This document shows positions 3,664-5,200 of a stretch of DNA of 5,200 nucleotides, in pieces. Position numbers and translations under genes: made by a program. Positions within the stretch are counted from its first letter, which is position 1, and every line of letters starts with the position of its first letter. Under the pieces are notes generated by a model, which saw nothing but the letters and a program-made list of their open reading frames with translations, did not search any database and was not told where the DNA came from. Source of the DNA: an uncultured Oscillospiraceae bacterium (GTDB taxonomy: Bacteria; Bacillota_A; Clostridia; Oscillospirales; Oscillospiraceae); the NCBI GenBank assembly GCA_910579155.1, contig CAJTTS010000179.1, forward strand, positions 1 to 5,200, given 5' to 3'.

Positions 3664-5046
3664 ATGATGGACATCTGCGCGAAACATCCCCACGAGGAGT
3701 GCGGCGTGTTCGGGGTGTATGACCCCGCCGGGGATTGCGCCCGGACGGCCTATTACGGCCTGTACGCCCTCCAGCACCGGGGGCAGGAGGCCTGCGGCAT
3801 CGCCGCCATCAACGACCGGGAGCTGTCCTTCTATAAGGACGTGGGGCTTGTGGGCGATGTGTTCACCGAGAAAATCCTGGATGGGTTAGGCGGCACCATG
3901 GCGGTGGGCCATGTGCGCTACGCCACCACCGGCGGGGGGAGGCGGGAGAACGCCCAGCCCCTCACCTTGAAATACGTGAAGGGCACCCTGGCGGTGGCCC
4001 ACAACGGCAACCTGGTAAACACGGCGGAGCTGCGCACCATGTTTGAATACCGGGGGGCCATCTTCCAGACCACCACGGACTCCGAGCTCATCGCCTACGC
4101 CATCGCCCAGGAGAGGCTACGCTGCCCCTCGGCAGAGGAGGCGGTGTGCCAGGCGCTGAAGGGCCTGCGGGGTGCGTACTCCCTCATCGTTATGTCCGCC
4201 CGGAAGCTCATCGCCGCCCGGGATCCCTGGGGCTTCCGGCCCCTGTGCATGGGACGGCGGGGAGACGCGGTGGTGTTCGCCTCCGAGTCCTGCGCGCTGG
4301 ATGCGGTGGGGGCGCGGCTTGAGCGGGATCTGGGCCCCGGCGAGATCGTTGTGGTGGAGCAGGGCGAGGTGCGCTCCATCCGGGAAAACTGCGTCAACGC
4401 CAGCTCACACCTGTGCATTTTTGAGTATATCTATTTTGCCCGGCCCGATTCGGTGATCTGCGGCCAGTCGGTGCACCGGGCCCGGGTAGAGGCTGGGCGT
4501 ATTCTGGCCCGGGAGCATCCGGTGGAGGCCGATGTGGTGGTGGGGGTACCTGACTCGGGGCTGGATGCTGCCGTGGGCTACGCCCAGCAGTCCGGCATCC
4601 CATATGGCCAGGGGTTTGTGAAAAACCGTTACATTGGCCGAACCTTCATCACACCCGGACAGCTCAGCCGGGAACAGGCCGTGCGGATCAAACTGGGGCC
4701 GCTACGGGCCGCGGTGGAGGGCAAGCGGGTAGTGATGATCGATGACTCCATCGTCCGGGGCACCACCTGCCGCCAGATCGTGGAGCTGCTAAGGGAGGCG
4801 GGGGCCAGGGAGGTGCATATGCGGGTGTCCGCGCCCCCCTTTATCGCCCCCTGCTACTTTGGCACCGATATCCCGAATAAGGAACGCCTTATTGCCTGCC
4901 GACACGCCATTGATGAGATCCGGACGATCACCGGGGCCGACAGCCTGGGCTATCTAAGCTTGGAAGGATTGCGCCAAATTGCCCCGGATGCTTCCTGCGG
5001 CTTCTGCGATGGATGCTTTACGGAACACTACCCGATTCCGCTGTGA
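3664..5046 (+). CDS. purF: Amidophosphoribosyltransferase (glutamine PRPP amidotransferase)
   Basis: PurF makes phosphoribosylamine from PRPP and glutamine, the first committed step of purine synthesis in the cytosol. The 460-residue protein has normal family length. The N-terminal Ntn glutaminase domain (to ~235) has the nucleophile in EECGVFG (C13), QHRGQE (37-42), HVRYATTG (83-90), AHNGNL (112-117) and TTTDSE (136-141). The C-terminal phosphoribosyltransferase domain carries the PRPP loop IDDSIVRGTT (359-368). Cysteines 251, 397, 448 and 451 (CDGCFT) match the 4Fe-4S ligands of the Bacillus-type enzyme. Residues before C13 are a propeptide removed on maturation. Two ATGs are adjacent: the start at 3664 is 5 nt after AGGAG (3654-3658); the one at 3667 is 8 nt away and gives an 11-residue propeptide as in B. 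subtilis, so 3667 may be the real start. An in-frame ATG at 3601 overlaps the -10 box and is excluded. No purine gene follows within 150 bp. Confidence 0.97.
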   Translation: MMDICAKHPHEECGVFGVYDPAGDCARTAYYGLYALQHRGQEACGIAAINDRELSFYKDVGLVGDVFTEKILDGLGGTMAVGHVRYATTGGGRRENAQPLTLKYVKGTLAVAHNGNLVNTAELRTMFEYRGAIFQTTTDSELIAYAIAQERLRCPSAEEAVCQALKGLRGAYSLIVMSARKLIAARDPWGFRPLCMGRRGDAVVFASESCALDAVGARLERDLGPGEIVVVEQGEVRSIRENCVNASSHLCIFEYIYFARPDSVICGQSVHRARVEAGRILAREHPVEADVVVGVPDSGLDAAVGYAQQSGIPYGQGFVKNRYIGRTFITPGQLSREQAVRIKLGPLRAAVEGKRVVMIDDSIVRGTTCRQIVELLREAGAREVHMRVSAPPFIAPCYFGTDIPNKERLIACRHAIDEIRTITGADSLGYLSLEGLRQIAPDASCGFCDGCFTEHYPIPL

Positions 5047-5200
5047 CCTGCTGCGAAAAAACACACGGCATTTAAGTGTGTGGATGCAACGAGAATATTC
5101 ATAGATAAATGGATAAAAATTCTTTGGCGCGGGCTTGACATACGGGTGCCTGAGATCGTGAAATCTGATTTTCTTACATTCTGCCCGTTCCAGAACGGTC
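5047..5200. other. Intergenic tail after purF, no gene seen
   Basis: A weak 6-bp hairpin (5061-5066 with 5076-5081, 9-nt loop, no T-run) is the only terminator-like structure close to purF. CCGTTC (5185-5190) and GAACGG (5193-5198) form a palindrome at the window edge that may be half of a longer structure. No start codon with a ribosome binding site leads into a convincing reading frame. Confidence 0.5.
5135..5164 (+). promoter_or_regulatory. Possible promoter for a gene beyond the window
   Basis: A perfect -35 hexamer TTGACA (5135-5140) is followed after 18 bp by TGAAAT (5159-5164), which matches the -10 consensus at four of six positions. The -10 is weak and the downstream gene is not in view. 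Confidence 0.3.

Overview
The window looks like chromosomal DNA of a fairly GC-rich member of the Clostridia, most like a gut Oscillospiraceae-type Firmicute. This is an inference. It rests on tRNA genes that encode their CCA ends, strong sigma-A-type promoters and AGGAG ribosome binding sites, a Bacillus-type PurF with propeptide and iron-sulphur ligands, and GC-rich third codon positions in the two large genes.

Positions 1-582 are the end of a ribosomal RNA operon: the last ~50 nt of a 5S rRNA gene, then five tRNA genes on the + strand, Asn(GUU), a CAU tRNA (probably Ile2), Trp(CCA), Asp(GUC) and Thr(GGU). A strong intrinsic terminator at 585-618 closes the cluster.

Positions 620-1632 contain no intact gene. 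They hold the debris of an integrated element next to tRNA-Thr: a near-perfect palindrome made of four GTGGGTCA units, a GC-rich hairpin, the C-terminal 57 codons of a tyrosine recombinase on the minus strand (cut off by a stop and a large hairpin), and about 550 bp of GC-rich, hairpin-rich DNA ending in a perfect 13-bp inverted repeat. That last stretch resembles the transfer-origin side of a conjugative element, but this is a hypothesis.

Positions 1633-3375 (minus) encode a 580-residue ammonium transporter fused at its C-terminus to a complete PII/GlnK-like domain, so channel and regulator are one polypeptide. Positions 3664-5046 (plus) encode PurF, the glutamine-dependent first enzyme of purine synthesis. 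The two genes diverge from a 288-bp regulatory region with two well-formed promoters. In both transcripts a strong hairpin followed by U-rich sequence starts within a few bases of the predicted start site and lies before the ribosome binding site. An inverted repeat brackets the amt -35 box. The arrangement suggests linked control of ammonium uptake and glutamine-consuming purine synthesis. The last 150 bp hold no recognisable gene.
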